A stretch of 64,000 nucleotides of DNA from Variovorax sp. ZS18.2.2 (GCF_024701975.1 NZ_JANLNM010000001.1:1-64000); one strand, 5' to 3'. Positions 37,674-47,514 are shown, counted from the first letter of the stretch. Made by a program: numbers and translations. Notes: generated by a model from the letters alone, not told the origin.

Positions 37674-38714
37674 TCAGCCGACGACCACCGCGGCGCCTTC
37701 GCCGCGCTCGGCGATGACGCCGATCTCGTGCACCTTTTCACCCGATGCGCGCAGCGTGGCGGCGCAGGCGGCGGCTTCGGCCGCATCGATGACCACGACC
37801 ATGCCGATGCCGTTGTTGAAGGTGCGGTTCATCTCGATGTCGTCGATGCCGGCGACCTTCTGCAGCCAGGCGAAGAGCTCGGTCTGCGGCCAGCTGCCCT
37901 TCTTGAGGTGGGCGGCGGTGCCTTCGGGCAGCACGCGCGGAATGTTCTCGAGCAGGCCGCCGCCGGTGATGTGGGCCAGCGCCTTGATCGGGTGCTTGGC
38001 CAGCGCCTCGAGCACGGGCTTCACATAGAGGTGGGTGGGTTCCATCACGGCTTCGCGGAAGGGCTTGCCGTCGAGGGTTGCTGGCAAATCAGTACCCGCG
38101 CGTTCGATCACCTTGCGCACCAGGCTGAAACCGTTGGAATGCACGCCGGCCGAGGCCAGGCCCAGCACCACGTCGCCGGGCTTCACGTTCTGGCCGGTGA
38201 GGATCTTCGATTTTTCGACCGCGCCGACCGCAAAGCCAGCCAGGTCGTACTCGCCGGCCGGGTACATGCCGGGCATTTCAGCGGTTTCGCCGCCGATGAG
38301 TGCGCAGCCCGAGAGCTCGCAGCCGCGGGCGATGCCGCCGATCACCGCTGCGGCGGTGTCGACCTCGAGCTTGCCGCAGGCGAAATAGTCCAGGAAGAAG
38401 AGGGGTTCGGCGCCCTGCACCAGCACGTCGTTGACGCTCATGGCCACCAGGTCGATGCCGACGGTGTCGTGCATGTTCCACTCGAAAGCCAGCTTGAGCT
38501 TGGTGCCCACGCCGTCGGTGCCGCTCACCAGCACCGGTTCCTTGTAGCGCTTGGGCACCTCGAACAGGGCGCCGAAGCCGCCGATGCCGGCCAGCACGCC
38601 TTCGCGCATGGTCTTCTTGGCCAGGGGCTTGATGCGGTCGACCAGCGCGTCGCCGGCATCGATATCGACACCGGCATCCTTGTAGCTGAGCGGGGTGGGC
38701 GTAGGGGAGGTCAT
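37674..38714 (-). CDS. purM: Phosphoribosylformylglycinamidine cyclo-ligase
   Basis: A 346-residue enzyme of purine biosynthesis that closes the imidazole ring to give AIR. ATG 38714 ([22 protein letters not shown]) is chosen. Typical blocks are [63 protein letters not shown] and [18 protein letters not shown]. It is divergent from hda. Confidence 0.97.
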   Translation of the reverse strand: MTSPTPTPLSYKDAGVDIDAGDALVDRIKPLAKKTMREGVLAGIGGFGALFEVPKRYKEPVLVSGTDGVGTKLKLAFEWNMHDTVGIDLVAMSVNDVLVQGAEPLFFLDYFACGKLEVDTAAAVIGGIARGCELSGCALIGGETAEMPGMYPAGEYDLAGFAVGAVEKSKILTGQNVKPGDVVLGLASAGVHSNGFSLVRKVIERAGTDLPATLDGKPFREAVMEPTHLYVKPVLEALAKHPIKALAHITGGGLLENIPRVLPEGTAAHLKKGSWPQTELFAWLQKVAGIDDIEMNRTFNNGIGMVVVIDAAEAAACAATLRASGEKVHEIGVIAERGEGAAVVVG

Positions 38715-38847
38715 GGGTGTGCGAAAGCGAACAAGAGAGCCCACAAGAGGCAGGGTGGTAGAGGCGCCGGCAACCGGAGCGGCCGGGCCGATAGAATTCC
38801 TGTTGATTTTAAGGGCCCCAGCGGCCCCCTCCATGAACCTTCCCGGG

Positions 38848-39534
38848 ATGAAACAGCTCGCGCTCGATATCGGCATTGCGACGGGCCCCAGCTTCGACGC
38901 CTTTTTTGCCGGCCCCAACGAGGCGGCGCTGCGCCACCTGCAAGTGTGGGTGGGCAGCGCCGGCAGCCCAGCGCTGCACTCGCCGGTGCCCACCTACCTG
39001 TGGGGCGAAGGCGGCAGTGGCAAGACCCATCTGCTCGAATCGGTGCGTGTCGCACTGCGCGAGCAGGGCGCGAGCGTGGGCTGGCTGCATGCCGGCCTGC
39101 TCGAGCCGCCCGAGTTCGACGAGCGCTGGGGCGCCGTGCTGCTCGACGACGTGCACCTCTACACCGCCGTGCAGCAGCACGCGGCCTTCAACTGGTTCGT
39201 CAATGCCCAGACCCTGCAACGCGGCGTGGTCGCCGCCGGCGCGCTGCCGCCGGCCGACCTGCCGCTGCGCGAAGACCTTCGCACCCGCCTGGGCTGGGGC
39301 CATGTGTTCCACCTGCAGGTGCTCAGCGAAACCGAACGCCGCGCGGTGCTGCGCCAGGCCGCCGATGCGCGCGGCGTGATGCTGTCCGACGACGTGCTCG
39401 ATTTCATGTTGCACCGTTTCAGCCGCGACCTCGGCAGCCTGATGGAGCTGCTCACGCAGCTCGACGGCTACGCGCTCCAGACACAACGCGCGATCACCAT
39501 CCCGTTGATCCGATCCATGCTCGAAAACGAATAA
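38848..39534 (+). CDS. hda: DnaA regulatory inactivator Hda
   Basis: The 228-residue AAA+ protein works with the sliding clamp to hydrolyse DnaA-bound ATP after replication starts. ATG 38848 puts the clamp-binding motif QLALDIG at residues 3-9, as expected; ATG 38833 is an alternative. The Walker A is [12 protein letters not shown], Walker B is AVLLDDVHL, and [20 protein letters not shown] is the sensor/box VII area. It is followed 18 bp later by pcnB. Confidence 0.93.
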   Translation: MKQLALDIGIATGPSFDAFFAGPNEAALRHLQVWVGSAGSPALHSPVPTYLWGEGGSGKTHLLESVRVALREQGASVGWLHAGLLEPPEFDERWGAVLLDDVHLYTAVQQHAAFNWFVNAQTLQRGVVAAGALPPADLPLREDLRTRLGWGHVFHLQVLSETERRAVLRQAADARGVMLSDDVLDFMLHRFSRDLGSLMELLTQLDGYALQTQRAITIPLIRSMLENE

Positions 39535-39552
39535 GAAGAGCTTTCACAACCA

Positions 39553-41184
39553 ATGATCAAGAAATTCATCGACAAGCTGCTGGGCAAATCCGCTGGCAGC
39601 ACACAGGGCAAGAGCCGCTTCGGCAAGCGCCAGGAGGTGCCGGCAGAGGTTCACAGGATCGATCCGGCCCTGGTCGACGAACGCGCGAAGAACGTGGTCA
39701 CCACGCTCCAGCAGGCGGGGTACGAGGCGTATGTGGTGGGCGGCGCGGTGCGCGACCTGCTGCTGGGCCTGCGTCCGAAAGACTTCGACGTGGCCACCAA
39801 CGCCACGCCCGAGCAGGTCAAGTCGCTGTTTCGCCGCGCCTTCATCATCGGGCGGCGCTTTCGCATCGTGCACGTGGTGTACGGCCGGGGCCGCGAGCAC
39901 GAGGTGATCGAGGTCTCGACCTTCCGCGCCTACATGGACAGCGCCGCCGCCGAGCAGGTGGCCGGCAACGAGCGCACCAGCAAGGGCGAGCTTGCGAGCA
40001 TGAAGCACGCCGTGGACGCCAGCGGCCGCGTGCTGCGCGACAACGTCTGGGGCCCGCAGGAAGAAGACGCGGCGCGCCGCGACTTCACCGTCAACGCCAT
40101 GTACTACGACCCGGCCAACCAGGTGGTGGTCGACTATCACAACGGCATCAAGGACGCCCAGAAGCTCACGCTGCGCATGATCGGCGACCCGGTCACGCGC
40201 TACCGCGAAGACCCGGTGCGCATCATTCGCGCGATCCGCTTCTCGGCCAAGCTCGCGGCACTGGGCTTCAAGATGGAAGCCAAGACCGCGGCACCGCTGA
40301 TCGAATCGAGCAAGCTGCTGGCCGACGTGCCGCAAAGCCGCATGTTCGACGAGATGCTCAAGCTCTTGCAGACCGGCCATGCCATTGCCACCGTTGAGCA
40401 ACTGCGCAAACTGGGGCTCGCCACTGGCATCTATCCGCTGCTGGACGTGGTGGTCGAGCGCGCCGACCAGCCGTTCGTGAAGGCGGCCCTGCAGGACACC
40501 GACCGCCGCGTTGGCGAAGGCAAGCCCGTGGCGCCCAGCTTCCTGCTGGCTTGCGTGCTCTGGGCTGACGTGCGCGACGGCTGGGCCCAGCGCCAGGAAG
40601 GCCGCCACGGCCAGCGTCCGCAGCCGCCGTTCCCGGCGCTGCAGGATGCGATCGATGACGTGTTCAATTCGCGCATCGGGGACGTATCGGGCCGCGGCAA
40701 GCTGGCAGCCGACATGCGCGAGATCTGGATGATGCAGCCGCGCTTCGACAAGCGCACCGGCTCCACGCCTTACAGCCTGATCGAGCAGGCGCGCTTCCGG
40801 GCCGCCTTCGACTTCATGCGGCTGCGTGCCGACGTGGGCGAGGTCAGCGAGGCGATTGCCGAGTGGTGGCAGGAATTCGGCACTGCCGACGACGTGCGCC
40901 GCCAGGACCTGCTGGAGCAGGTGCGCGACGAGCAGAAGACCCGCCAGCGCGTGCGTGTGCGCGAGACGCCGCCACCGCCGAAGCCCCGCAGCGAGCCGGC
41001 CGGCCGGCAGCGCCAGGGCGAGGCCCAAGCCCAGGATTCGGAACAGGACGAAGAAGTCGAAGTCGAGGCCGGTGCCGTGCCGCCCGATGGCGAGGCGCCC
41101 GCAGCGCGCAAGCGCCGGCGTCGCCGGAAGCCCCGCACCGGTGGCGGTGGTGGTGAGGGCGGCGGGAGCGCCGCAGGCGAATGA
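39553..41184 (+). CDS. pcnB: Poly(A) polymerase I
   Basis: A 543-residue nucleotidyltransferase that adds 3' poly(A) tails to RNA and promotes decay. The active-site block VVGGAVRDLLLGLRPKDFDVATNATPEQVK carries the GG and DxD motifs; RRDFTVNAMYYDP and TRYREDPVRIIRAIRFSAKL follow. The last ~65 residues are low-complexity with acidic EQDEEVEVEAG then basic RKRRRRRKPR and a Gly-rich end, probably an RNA-contacting disordered tail. It overlaps folK by ATGA. Confidence 0.95.
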   Translation: MIKKFIDKLLGKSAGSTQGKSRFGKRQEVPAEVHRIDPALVDERAKNVVTTLQQAGYEAYVVGGAVRDLLLGLRPKDFDVATNATPEQVKSLFRRAFIIGRRFRIVHVVYGRGREHEVIEVSTFRAYMDSAAAEQVAGNERTSKGELASMKHAVDASGRVLRDNVWGPQEEDAARRDFTVNAMYYDPANQVVVDYHNGIKDAQKLTLRMIGDPVTRYREDPVRIIRAIRFSAKLAALGFKMEAKTAAPLIESSKLLADVPQSRMFDEMLKLLQTGHAIATVEQLRKLGLATGIYPLLDVVVERADQPFVKAALQDTDRRVGEGKPVAPSFLLACVLWADVRDGWAQRQEGRHGQRPQPPFPALQDAIDDVFNSRIGDVSGRGKLAADMREIWMMQPRFDKRTGSTPYSLIEQARFRAAFDFMRLRADVGEVSEAIAEWWQEFGTADDVRRQDLLEQVRDEQKTRQRVRVRETPPPPKPRSEPAGRQRQGEAQAQDSEQDEEVEVEAGAVPPDGEAPAARKRRRRRKPRTGGGGGEGGGSAAGE

Positions 41185-41840
41185 GCGCGTCCGACCAGCC
41201 GAAGGACGGCAAGAAGAACCCCAAGACCGGTGACAAGGCCAAGGCCGCTCCGCCGCGCGCGGGCGGTGCCAGGCCCGCGCCGGCTGCTGCCAGGAAGGGC
41301 CCGCCCAGCGGTCCCCCCGCACGCCGTGCGCCCGCCCGAGCCCCCACGAGCCGCCCCCGCGGCCCGCGGGAGGACTACCCGACCGTGCAGGCCTTCGTCG
41401 CGATCGGCGCCAACCTGGGCGACGCCGAGGCCTCCGTGAAGGCCGCCATGGCCGCCATCGGCGCGCTGCAGCGCACCACGGTGACTGCCCGTTCGTCGCT
41501 CTACCGCAGCGAACCGGTGGATGCCGAAGGCCCCGATTTCGTCAACGCCGTGGTGGCCGTGCGCACCGGCCTGGATGCCGAGCAGTTCCTCGTGGCGCTG
41601 CAGCGCCTGGAGACGCAGGCCGGCCGCGAAAGGCCGTTCCCCAATGCGCCGCGCACGCTCGATCTCGACCTGCTGATGCACGGCAACTCGGTGATGGACA
41701 CGCCCACGCTGACCCTGCCGCATCCCCGCATGCGCGAGCGCGCCTTCGTGCTGAAGCCGCTCGCCGAAATCGCCCCCGACAAGGTGCCGCGCGCGGCGCT
41801 GGCACGCGTCACGGGCCAGGTGGTCAAGCGCATCGTCTGA
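41181..41840 (+). CDS. folK: Hydroxymethyldihydropterin pyrophosphokinase
   Basis: HPPK transfers pyrophosphate from ATP to the pterin in folate synthesis. Motifs: FVAIGANLGDAEASVKAAM, RSSLYRSEPVDAEGPDFVNAV, ERPFPNAPRTLDLDLLMHG with the catalytic DxD, and LPHPRMRERAFVLKPLAEIAP. From ATG 41181 the protein is 219 residues with a ~65-residue Lys/Ala/Pro-rich N-terminal extension. GTG 41385 (VQAFVAIGANL) with GGGAGG at 41368-41373 would give the normal family length, so the annotated start is uncertain. Confidence 0.93.
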   Translation: MSASDQPKDGKKNPKTGDKAKAAPPRAGGARPAPAAARKGPPSGPPARRAPARAPTSRPRGPREDYPTVQAFVAIGANLGDAEASVKAAMAAIGALQRTTVTARSSLYRSEPVDAEGPDFVNAVVAVRTGLDAEQFLVALQRLETQAGRERPFPNAPRTLDLDLLMHGNSVMDTPTLTLPHPRMRERAFVLKPLAEIAPDKVPRAALARVTGQVVKRIV

Positions 41841-41847
41841 AGAAACC

Positions 41848-42456
41848 GTGCTGCTCTACGTCCTCGATCTCGCCGGCGTGGCGGTTTTCGCGGTCAGTGG
41901 GGCGCTGGGGGCCGGCCATGCGGGTCTCGACTGGCTGGGCGTGGTGGTGATCGCCTCGGTCACCGCGGTGGGCGGCGGCACGCTGCGCGACCTGCTGCTC
42001 GACCGGCATCCGGTGTTCTGGATTCGCGACACCCGCTACGTCTACGTGATTCTTGTGGCCGTGGCGCTCACGATTGCCTGGGTGCATCTGCTGCCGATGC
42101 CCGAGCACGCCCTGGCACTGGCCGATGCGCTCGGGCTGGCGCTTTTCGCCATCACCGGGGCGCAGATCGCCGAGGAACGGCGCCTGCCGGCCGTCATCGT
42201 GATCCTGGTCGGCACCATGACTGGCGCGGCCGGCGGCTTGCTGCGCGACGTGTTCACCGCCCGTGTCCCGCTGCTGTTGAGCAGCGGCATCTACGGTTCC
42301 GCGGCCATCGCGGGCATTGCCGTCTACCTGCTGCTGCAAGCCGCCCGGATGCCCCGGCGCTGGGCCTTCCACGTGGGCGTGCTGCTGATCGTGGCGCTCC
42401 GGATGGGCGGTATCTACGGCGGCTGGCACCTGCCGGTATTGCAGCTGCCGGGCTGA
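41848..42456 (+). CDS. TRIC-type cation channel family protein (UPF0126)
   Basis: 202 residues from GTG 41848. It has a tandem repeat of three-helix units: VAVFAVSGALGAGHAGLDWLGVVVIASVTAVGGGTLRDLLLDRHPVFW, then LGLALFAITGAQIAEE...VGTMTGAAGGLLRDVF. GG(T/L)LRDLL and the matching GGLLRDVF are the conserved pore motifs of the TRIC superfamily. It is predicted to be a seven-helix inner-membrane cation channel. It lies 7 bp after folK. Confidence 0.88.
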   Translation: MLLYVLDLAGVAVFAVSGALGAGHAGLDWLGVVVIASVTAVGGGTLRDLLLDRHPVFWIRDTRYVYVILVAVALTIAWVHLLPMPEHALALADALGLALFAITGAQIAEERRLPAVIVILVGTMTGAAGGLLRDVFTARVPLLLSSGIYGSAAIAGIAVYLLLQAARMPRRWAFHVGVLLIVALRMGGIYGGWHLPVLQLPG

Positions 42457-42542
42457 ATCGCGGGCATTCCGGCGGCCCTGAAAAGCAGGCTGGCCCGGAC
42501 GCGATCGTCGTGCCCGTTAAACTTCGCCGGTTTTTCATGAAG

Positions 42543-42560
42543 GCGTCATCAAATTGTGAT
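42543..42560 (+). promoter_or_regulatory. Candidate Pho box before the phosphate transport pair
   Basis: GCGTCATCAAATTGTGAT matches 12 of 18 positions of the PhoB consensus (CTGTCATAAATCTGTCAT), with the two TGTCA-like halves spaced as expected. It lies 21 bp before the DUF47 gene start. Function fits, but the score is modest. Confidence 0.35.
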
Positions 42561-42581
42561 TGGCGCGACCCAGGAGTTTCC

Positions 42582-43226
42582 ATGTTCGGCAAGCTGCTGC
42601 CCCGCGAGGGCAATTTTTTCGAGATGTTCAACCAGCACGCCGAGCGCATCGTGGAGGCGGCGAGGGCATTCGAGCAACTCGTCGCCAACTACAGCGACGT
42701 GCATCTGCGGGAGCAGTACAACCGCGACGTCGACAACGCCGAGCGCGCCGCCGACCGCGTGACGCACGACGTCAACCGGCTGATCCACAAGACCTTCATC
42801 ACGCCCATCGACCGCGAGCAGATCCACAAGCTCATCAACACGATGGACGACGTGGCCGACCTGATCCAGGACTCGGCCGAGACGATGGCGCTGTACGACG
42901 TGCGCCACATGACCGACGAGATCGTGCGCCTCACGGCCCTGAGCGTGAAGTGCTGCGACCGCCTGAAGGACGCCGTCAAGTTCCTCGGCAAGATCGCCGA
43001 CCCGGCCGTGGCCGAGGCAGTGCTCAAGACCTGTGAGGAAATCGACCGCCTCGAATCGGACGCCGACCGCGTGATGCGCAGCGCCATGAGCAAGCTGTTC
43101 CGCGAGGAGCCCGATGTGCGCGAGGTGATCAAGCTGAAGGCGATCTACGAGCTGCTCGAGACGATCACCGACAAGTGCGAGGACGTGGCCAACGTGATCG
43201 AGGGCATCGTCCTCGAGAACTCCTGA
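42582..43226 (+). CDS. DUF47 (PhoU-like) phosphate transport regulator
   Basis: A 214-residue helical protein starting MFGKLLPREGNFFEMFNQHAERIVEAA. Helical bundle repeats with LINTMDDVADLIQDSAETMALYDV and EIDRLESDADRVMRSAMSKLFREEPDV match the DUF47 family, which partners Pit-type low-affinity phosphate transporters. ATG 42582 follows CCAGGAG. The Pit gene starts 14 bp downstream. Confidence 0.93.
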   Translation: MFGKLLPREGNFFEMFNQHAERIVEAARAFEQLVANYSDVHLREQYNRDVDNAERAADRVTHDVNRLIHKTFITPIDREQIHKLINTMDDVADLIQDSAETMALYDVRHMTDEIVRLTALSVKCCDRLKDAVKFLGKIADPAVAEAVLKTCEEIDRLESDADRVMRSAMSKLFREEPDVREVIKLKAIYELLETITDKCEDVANVIEGIVLENS

Positions 43227-43240
43227 GCGGGTAGCCATCG

Positions 43241-44251
43241 ATGGCAACGGTTCAGGTCGCCCTCTGGGTGGTGGTAGTGCTGGTCGCGCTGGCGATCCTG
43301 TTCGACTTCATGAACGGGTTCCACGATGCCGCCAATTCGATCGCGACGGTGGTCTCCACCGGCGTGCTCAAGCCCGGGCAGGCCGTGGTGTTCGCGGCGT
43401 TCTTCAACCTGATCGCGATCTTCATCTTTCACCTGAGCGTGGCGGCGACGGTGGGCAAGGGCATCGCCCAGCCCGGCGTGGTCGATGTGCATGTGGTGTT
43501 CGGCGCGCTCATCGGCGCCATCAGCTGGAACCTGGTGACCTGGTACTACGGCATCCCGAGCAGCTCGTCGCATGCGCTGATCGGCGGCATCGTGGGCGCG
43601 GTGATCGCCAAGACGGGCACGACGGGCCTTGTGGCCTCGGGCATCTGGAAGACGGTGGCGTTCATCTTCGTGTCGCCACTCCTGGGCTTCCTGCTGGGCT
43701 CGGTGATGATGATCGCGGTGGCCTGGGGCTTCCGGCGCGCCACGCCGTCGCGCGTGGACCGCTGGTTCCGGCGGCTGCAGCTGGTTTCGGCCGGCGCCTA
43801 CAGCCTGGGCCACGGCGGCAACGATGCGCAGAAGACCATCGGCATCATCTGGATGCTGCTGATCGCCACCGGCTACGCCTCGGCTGCCGACGCGGCGCCG
43901 CCGAGCTGGGTCATCATCAGTTGCTACGCCGCGATCGCACTGGGCACCATGTTCGGCGGCTGGCGCATCGTGAAGACGATGGGCCAGAAGATCACCAAGC
44001 TGAAGCCCGTGGGCGGCTTCTGCGCCGAGACCGGCGGCGCGCTGACGCTGTTCCTGGCAACGGCGCTGGGCATTCCGGTGTCGACCACCCACACCATCAC
44101 CGGCGCCATCGTCGGCGTGGGTTCCACGCAGCGCGCGAGCGCGGTGCGCTGGGGCGTGGCGGGGAACATCGTCTGGGCGTGGATCTTCACGATCCCGGCC
44201 TCGGCGTTCGTGGCCGCGATCGCCTACTGGATCAGCATGCAGCTGTTCTGA
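43241..44251 (+). CDS. pit: Low-affinity inorganic phosphate transporter (Pit family)
   Basis: A 336-residue membrane transporter. Both signature halves are visible: LFDFMNGFHDAANSIATVVSTGVL and GHGGNDAQKTIGIIW, each containing the metal-phosphate binding FN/GGND core, plus GIPSSSSHALIGG and GIPVSTTHTITGAIVGVG. About ten helices. It symports metal-phosphate with H+. It is coupled to the DUF47 gene. Confidence 0.95.
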   Translation: MATVQVALWVVVVLVALAILFDFMNGFHDAANSIATVVSTGVLKPGQAVVFAAFFNLIAIFIFHLSVAATVGKGIAQPGVVDVHVVFGALIGAISWNLVTWYYGIPSSSSHALIGGIVGAVIAKTGTTGLVASGIWKTVAFIFVSPLLGFLLGSVMMIAVAWGFRRATPSRVDRWFRRLQLVSAGAYSLGHGGNDAQKTIGIIWMLLIATGYASAADAAPPSWVIISCYAAIALGTMFGGWRIVKTMGQKITKLKPVGGFCAETGGALTLFLATALGIPVSTTHTITGAIVGVGSTQRASAVRWGVAGNIVWAWIFTIPASAFVAAIAYWISMQLF

Positions 44252-44254
44252 CGG

Positions 44255-44701
44255 CTACTGCGAGATCTTTCGGCCTTCTTCGATCTGGTGCTCGAAGTAG
44301 CGCTGGAAGCTGAACACGATGCTGGCCATCAGGATCGTGCTGCCGAAGAAGAGCGACAGCACCACGGCGCCGATCGTGAACCAGTTCGTCTGGCCCGGAG
44401 CGGCGTCTGCCGGGGCGCTGGCGTTGAAGCGGGCGTTCCACTTCTCGGGCGTCATGAGGCCATAGACGATGGCCATCAGCGCGCAGCCCGCGATGGTGAA
44501 CCCCAGCAGCGGAATCAGCGCCCAGCTCAGGCCGTCGTCCACGCCGTACATGCGCACGCGCTCGATGCCGTAGACGCCGAGCGCCGTCGGAATCGGCAGC
44601 AGCCAGCCCAGCCAGTCGCCCAGGCCGCGCAGGTAGAAGCGGTGCAGCCCCAAGGGGCCGCCGAGGAAAGAGAGCCACGCTGCGGTAGTTTTGTTTTTCA
44701 T
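44255..44701 (-). CDS. TM2-domain membrane protein
   Basis: A 148-residue protein starting MKNKTTAAWLSFLGGPLGLHRFYLRGLGDW, the TM2 pattern with GGPLGLHRFYLG-type turn. About four hydrophobic segments follow and the C-terminus is charged (HQIEEGRKISQ). Function is unknown. It starts inside the end of the upstream GNAT gene (4-bp overlap) and is convergent with pit. Confidence 0.8.
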   Translation of the reverse strand: MKNKTTAAWLSFLGGPLGLHRFYLRGLGDWLGWLLPIPTALGVYGIERVRMYGVDDGLSWALIPLLGFTIAGCALMAIVYGLMTPEKWNARFNASAPADAAPGQTNWFTIGAVVLSLFFGSTILMASIVFSFQRYFEHQIEEGRKISQ

Positions 44702-45222
44702 TCGGGTTTTGTCGTGCTGCCTTCGCCGAGCACCTTTTCCATCAGGACCACGTCGCGCCATTCGCCGAACTTCCAGCCGCAATCTTTGAGCACGCCGACG
44801 TGCGTGAAGCCCTGGTTGCGGTGCACACCGACGGAGCCGGCGTTGGCCGAATCACCGATCACCGCGATCAGCTTGCGGACGCCGACCGCTTCGGCGGCCT
44901 GCGAAAGCGCCGCCAGCAGCTTGGCGCCCAGACCCTTGCCGCGCGCTGACTCCGCCATGTAGATCGAGTCTTCGGCCGAAAAACGGTAGGCCGGGCGCGG
45001 CTTGAACCAGTTGCAGTAGGCAAAACCCAGCACCTCGCCATCCTCCTCGGCGACCAGGTAGGGCAGGTTCTTGCCGAGCACGTCGGCGCGGCGCGCGGCC
45101 ATGTCGGCGGCGGAGGGCGCCTCGGTCTCGAAGGTGCCCGTGCCGTGAAGCACATGGTGGGCGTAGATGGCCGTGATGGCCGCGACGTCGTCGTCGCGGC
45201 TGGGGCGAATGGAGAGGGTCAT
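44698..45222 (-). CDS. GNAT-family N-acetyltransferase
   Basis: 174 residues, starting MTLSIRPSRDDDVAAITAIYAHHVLHGTGTFE. The acetyl-CoA site is AESARGKGLGAKLLAALSQAAEAVG, and IAVIGDSANAGSVGVHRNQGFTHVG completes the phosphinothricin-acetyltransferase-like subgroup. Substrates could include amino acids, amines or sulfones; unassigned. It is co-transcribed with the TM2 gene. Confidence 0.9.
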   Translation of the reverse strand: MTLSIRPSRDDDVAAITAIYAHHVLHGTGTFETEAPSAADMAARRADVLGKNLPYLVAEEDGEVLGFAYCNWFKPRPAYRFSAEDSIYMAESARGKGLGAKLLAALSQAAEAVGVRKLIAVIGDSANAGSVGVHRNQGFTHVGVLKDCGWKFGEWRDVVLMEKVLGEGSTTKPE

Positions 45223-45253
45223 GGGTGAAAAAGAGACGGCGCGAGGCCGAAAA

Positions 45254-45282
45254 TTCGGAGAAAACGCGTAGCGGGCTATAAT
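45254..45282 (+). promoter_or_regulatory. Promoter for rpsP-rimM-trmD
   Basis: TTCGGA (45254-45259) and a perfect TATAAT (45277-45282) are 17 bp apart, followed by the discriminator CGCAGGCTTTT. The rpsP start is 120 bp further on, leaving a leader of about 110 nt. Confidence 0.65.
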
Positions 45283-45402
45283 CGCAGGCTTTTCAGCGTG
45301 TCGCTGGCCGGGTGGCCATGTCGCGTGTCTCGACGCTGGAAGAACATTGTGAGCGGGCCTCTTTCTCATCCAACTGGCTCGCTGACCACCCAAGGATAAA
45401 TC

Positions 45403-45666
45403 ATGGTCGTCATTCGACTCTCCCGCGGCGGCTCCAAAGGCCGTCCGTTCTTCAACATCGTCGTGTCGGACAAGCGCGTCCGCCGCGATGGCCGTTTCAT
45501 CGAGCGCCTGGGTTTCTACAACCCGACCGCCAAGGAAAACGAAGAAAGCATCCGCATTGCCCAGGATCGCCTGACCTACTGGAAGAGCGTTGGCGCCCAA
45601 GCCTCGCCCACGGTCCTGCGCCTGATCAAGCAAGCTGCAGCCGCAGCTCCCAAGGCGGCAGCCTAA
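45403..45666 (+). CDS. rpsP: 30S ribosomal protein S16
   Basis: 87 residues: [41 protein letters not shown] is the conserved N-terminal fold, followed by the [22 protein letters not shown] block. ATG 45403 follows AAGGATAA. First gene of the conserved rpsP-rimM-trmD-rplS cluster. Confidence 0.97.
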   Translation: MVVIRLSRGGSKGRPFFNIVVSDKRVRRDGRFIERLGFYNPTAKENEESIRIAQDRLTYWKSVGAQASPTVLRLIKQAAAAAPKAAA

Positions 45667-45682
45667 GCCGTCACGCACGGCG

Positions 45683-46237
45683 ATGTTGCCCGCACTCGAA
45701 GCCGCCGAATTGCCGGCGGATGCGATCGAGGTAGGACGCATCGCCGATGCATGGGGCATCAAGGGCTGGTTCAAGGTCCTGCCCCACAGCGCCCAGCCCG
45801 AGGCGCTTTTTTCTTCCAAGCGCTGGTTCCTGCAGGCTCCCGGAGCCTCGGCGAACGCCGCTTTCCGGCTCGCGATCCGCGAAGCCAAAGAACATTCCGA
45901 CTGCATCGTCGCCTCGTCCGAAGAGGTGCCTGACCGCAATGCGGCCGAGGCCTTGCGCGGCGCGCGCGTGTTCGTGCCGCGCTCGAGCTTTCCGACCGCG
46001 GGCGACGACGAGTACTACTGGGTCGACCTGATCGGCCTTTCGGTCGTCAACCGCGAAGGCGTGACGCTCGGCACGGTGCGCGAACTGCTCGCCACCGGCC
46101 CGCAGACCACGCTCGTGCTGGCCGCCGAAGAAGACGGCAAGGCCGTCGAGCGGATGGTGCCTTTCGTCTCGGTCTTCGTCGACAAGGTCGATCTGGCCGG
46201 CCGTCTCATCACGGTCGACTGGCAGCCCGAGTTCTGA
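45683..46237 (+). CDS. rimM: 16S rRNA processing protein RimM
   Basis: A 184-residue two-domain protein. The N-domain begins [22 protein letters not shown] (the GRI.GAHGIKGELKV motif) and the PRC-barrel domain includes [23 protein letters not shown] and [13 protein letters not shown]. It binds S19 during 30S maturation. It starts 16 bp after rpsP. Confidence 0.95.
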   Translation: MLPALEAAELPADAIEVGRIADAWGIKGWFKVLPHSAQPEALFSSKRWFLQAPGASANAAFRLAIREAKEHSDCIVASSEEVPDRNAAEALRGARVFVPRSSFPTAGDDEYYWVDLIGLSVVNREGVTLGTVRELLATGPQTTLVLAAEEDGKAVERMVPFVSVFVDKVDLAGRLITVDWQPEF

Positions 46238-46254
46238 CCCCGGGGCTTGCGCGC

Positions 46255-47001
46255 ATGCGCTTCGACGTCCTCACGCTCTTTCCCGAACTGTTCGCGCCCT
46301 TCATGGCCAGCGGCGTGACGCGCCGCGCGTACGAGTCGAAGCAGGTCGAGATCGTGCTCTGGAATCCGCGCGATTTCGCACAGGGCAACTACAAGCGCGT
46401 GGACGACCGGCCTTTCGGCGGCGGCCCCGGCATGGTGATGATGGCCGAGCCGCTGGCGGCCTGCCTCGACGCGGCGCTGGCCGCGCGCGGGGCGGATGCG
46501 CCCGTCGTGCTGTTTTCGCCCATCGGCGAGGCGCTGCGCCACGAAGCGGTCGAAAAGTGGTCGGCCAGCGAGGGCGCGGTGCTGGTTTGTGGCCGTTACG
46601 AAGGCATCGACCAGCGTTTCATCGATGCGCGTGTCACCCATCAGATCAGCCTCGGCGACTTTGTCCTTTCCGGCGGCGAGATCGCGGCGATGGCGTTGCT
46701 CGACGCCGTGGCGCGGCTGCAGCCCGGGGTGCTGGGCGACGAGGCCAGCCATGTGCAGGACAGCTTCAACCCCGCGCTCGACGGCCTGCTCGACTGCCCG
46801 CACTACACACGGCCGGAGCAGTGGAACGGGCAGGGCGTTCCGGCGCCGTTGCTCTCGGGCCACCATGCGCAGATCGAGCGCTGGCGCCGCGACCAGCGGC
46901 TGGCCATGACGGCCGCCCGGCGCCCCGACCTCATCGACGCCGCCCGCGCTGCCGGCCGCCTGAACAAGGCCGATGAGACAGTGCTGAAAAAAAAGCTATA
47001 A
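46255..47001 (+). CDS. trmD: tRNA (guanine-N1)-methyltransferase
   Basis: A 248-residue SPOUT enzyme that methylates G37 of tRNAs. [16 protein letters not shown] starts it; the trefoil-knot SAM site appears as [16 protein letters not shown] and [15 protein letters not shown], followed by [19 protein letters not shown]. The rplS promoter begins within its last codons. Confidence 0.96.
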   Translation: MRFDVLTLFPELFAPFMASGVTRRAYESKQVEIVLWNPRDFAQGNYKRVDDRPFGGGPGMVMMAEPLAACLDAALAARGADAPVVLFSPIGEALRHEAVEKWSASEGAVLVCGRYEGIDQRFIDARVTHQISLGDFVLSGGEIAAMALLDAVARLQPGVLGDEASHVQDSFNPALDGLLDCPHYTRPEQWNGQGVPAPLLSGHHAQIERWRRDQRLAMTAARRPDLIDAARAAGRLNKADETVLKKKL

Positions 47002-47002
47002 T
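46975..47002 (+). promoter_or_regulatory. rplS promoter overlapping the trmD 3' end
   Basis: GAGACA (46975-46980) and a perfect TATAAT (46997-47002) are 16 bp apart, followed by CTCGGGCT. The -10 box overlaps the trmD stop codon, giving rplS its own transcript besides read-through. Confidence 0.6.
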
Positions 47003-47114
47003 CTCGGGCTCCCCGATCCTCTGCCCGGCCGCGCCTGGCTTTCTGTTCGCCTCAGGGTGGCAGATACCAACGGCGCCTTTTGTGTAGCCCGACACGATCG
47101 AATATCAGGAAATC

Positions 47115-47498
47115 ATGAACCTCATCGAAACCCTCGAGCAGGAAGAAATCGCCCGCCTCGGCAAGAAGATCCCCGATTTCATGCCCGGTGACACGGTCAT
47201 CGTCAGCGTGAGCGTCGTCGAAGGCACCCGCAAGCGCGTGCAGGCCTACGAAGGCGTCGTGATCGCCAAGCGCAATCGCGGCCTCAACAGCGGCTTCACC
47301 GTGCGCAAGATCTCCAGCGGCGAAGGCGTGGAACGTACGTTCCAGACCTACAGCCCGCTGATCGCCGGCATCGAAGTCAAGCGTCGTGGCGATGTGCGCC
47401 GCGCCAAGCTGTACTACCTGCGCGATCGCAGTGGCCGTTCGGCACGTATCAAGGAAAAGCTGCCGGGCAAGTCGCAAGCAGCAGCGGCCGCCAAGTAA
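47115..47498 (+). CDS. rplS: 50S ribosomal protein L19
   Basis: 127 residues. [57 protein letters not shown] is the conserved core, with a Lys/Ala-rich tail. ATG 47115 follows a CAGGAAA site. It is followed by a strong terminator. Confidence 0.97.
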   Translation: MNLIETLEQEEIARLGKKIPDFMPGDTVIVSVSVVEGTRKRVQAYEGVVIAKRNRGLNSGFTVRKISSGEGVERTFQTYSPLIAGIEVKRRGDVRRAKLYYLRDRSGRSARIKEKLPGKSQAAAAAK

Positions 47499-47514
47499 GC
47501 CGTTTTCCTGCAGT

